From positions 1,375,501 to 1,439,500 of the forward strand of contig NZ_CP060296.1 of assembly GCF_014303735.1 (NCBI RefSeq): a DNA stretch of 64,000 nucleotides, given 5' to 3'. The stretch is from Variovorax sp. PAMC28562 (GTDB lineage: Bacteria; Pseudomonadota; Gammaproteobacteria; Burkholderiales; Burkholderiaceae_C). Positions 63,964-64,000 of the stretch are shown in pieces (the first letter of the stretch is position 1; each line of letters starts with the position of its first letter). The position numbers were made by a program, and so were the translations under genes. Under the pieces are notes generated by a model. The model saw only the letters and a list, made by a program, of their open reading frames with translations, searched no databases and had not been told where the DNA came from.

Positions 63964-64000
63964 CCCCGCGCCGCCGAGCGCTGAATGACGGCCTCAGGCG

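Overview
The window is GC-rich, densely packed chromosomal DNA. Its housekeeping blocks (rdgC, ilvE, pyrE/exonuclease III, gatCAB divergent from mreBCD-mrdA) and protein character point to a betaproteobacterium of the order Burkholderiales, most likely a Comamonadaceae member close to Variovorax. That placement is an inference from protein character and gene order; no search was run.

Layout. 0-7.7 kb: RdgC, branched-chain aminotransferase, a small zinc-finger protein, a class A beta-lactamase whose Tat/lipobox signal starts upstream of the only conventional start codon, a PAP2 phosphatase, an O-antigen-ligase-like membrane protein and an OmpR-type two-component system. 7.8-11.5 kb: a tightly coupled three-gene minus-strand operon (ketosynthase, ketosynthase-like protein, halogenase-family flavoprotein), which looks like a fragment of polyene or pigment chemistry. 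11.6-14.8 kb: an AmpG-like transporter and a flavin monooxygenase with an N-terminal SnoaL-like domain. 15.1-21.4 kb: a secreted giant of about 2100 residues, with a glycine-rich head and nested DUF11/prealbumin-like repeats.

21.4-41.1 kb: the centrepiece, a plus-strand nitrogen-scavenging cluster. It encodes a ring-opening cyanurate/barbiturate hydrolase (AtzD family), AtzG-AtzE, AtzH, AtzF, a recognisable biuret hydrolase, two further isochorismatase-fold hydrolases, a formamidase, an amidohydrolase, a DUF3830 protein, an NMT1-type ABC importer, a BMP/nucleoside-type (AtzT-like) ABC importer and a GntR/FCD regulator. Read together it is a route from s-triazine-type compounds (cyanurate, biuret, perhaps triuret) through allophanate to ammonia and CO2. 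Two of its promoters share one architecture: a sigma-54 -24/-12 element followed, at exactly the same distance, by a TCTTG-N4-CAAGA palindrome over the expected transcription start. The cluster also carries decay scars: a mosaic of gene fragments just before the ring-opening hydrolase and a possible LysR remnant.

41.1-52.4 kb: an SRAP-family protein that has lost its catalytic Cys2, exonuclease III, PyrE, a DUF4124 protein, GatCAB, MreBCD and PBP2. 52.4-55.9 kb: a DyP peroxidase, then an ammonium transporter with its own sigma-54 promoter and upstream NtrC-like site, plus an orphan minus-strand terminator that implies an unannotated small RNA. 55.9-60.2 kb: a GMC oxidoreductase and methylmalonate-semialdehyde dehydrogenase, divergent from a LysR gene across a perfect 9-bp inverted repeat. 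60.3-64.0 kb: a four-gene Mla-type lipid transport operon.
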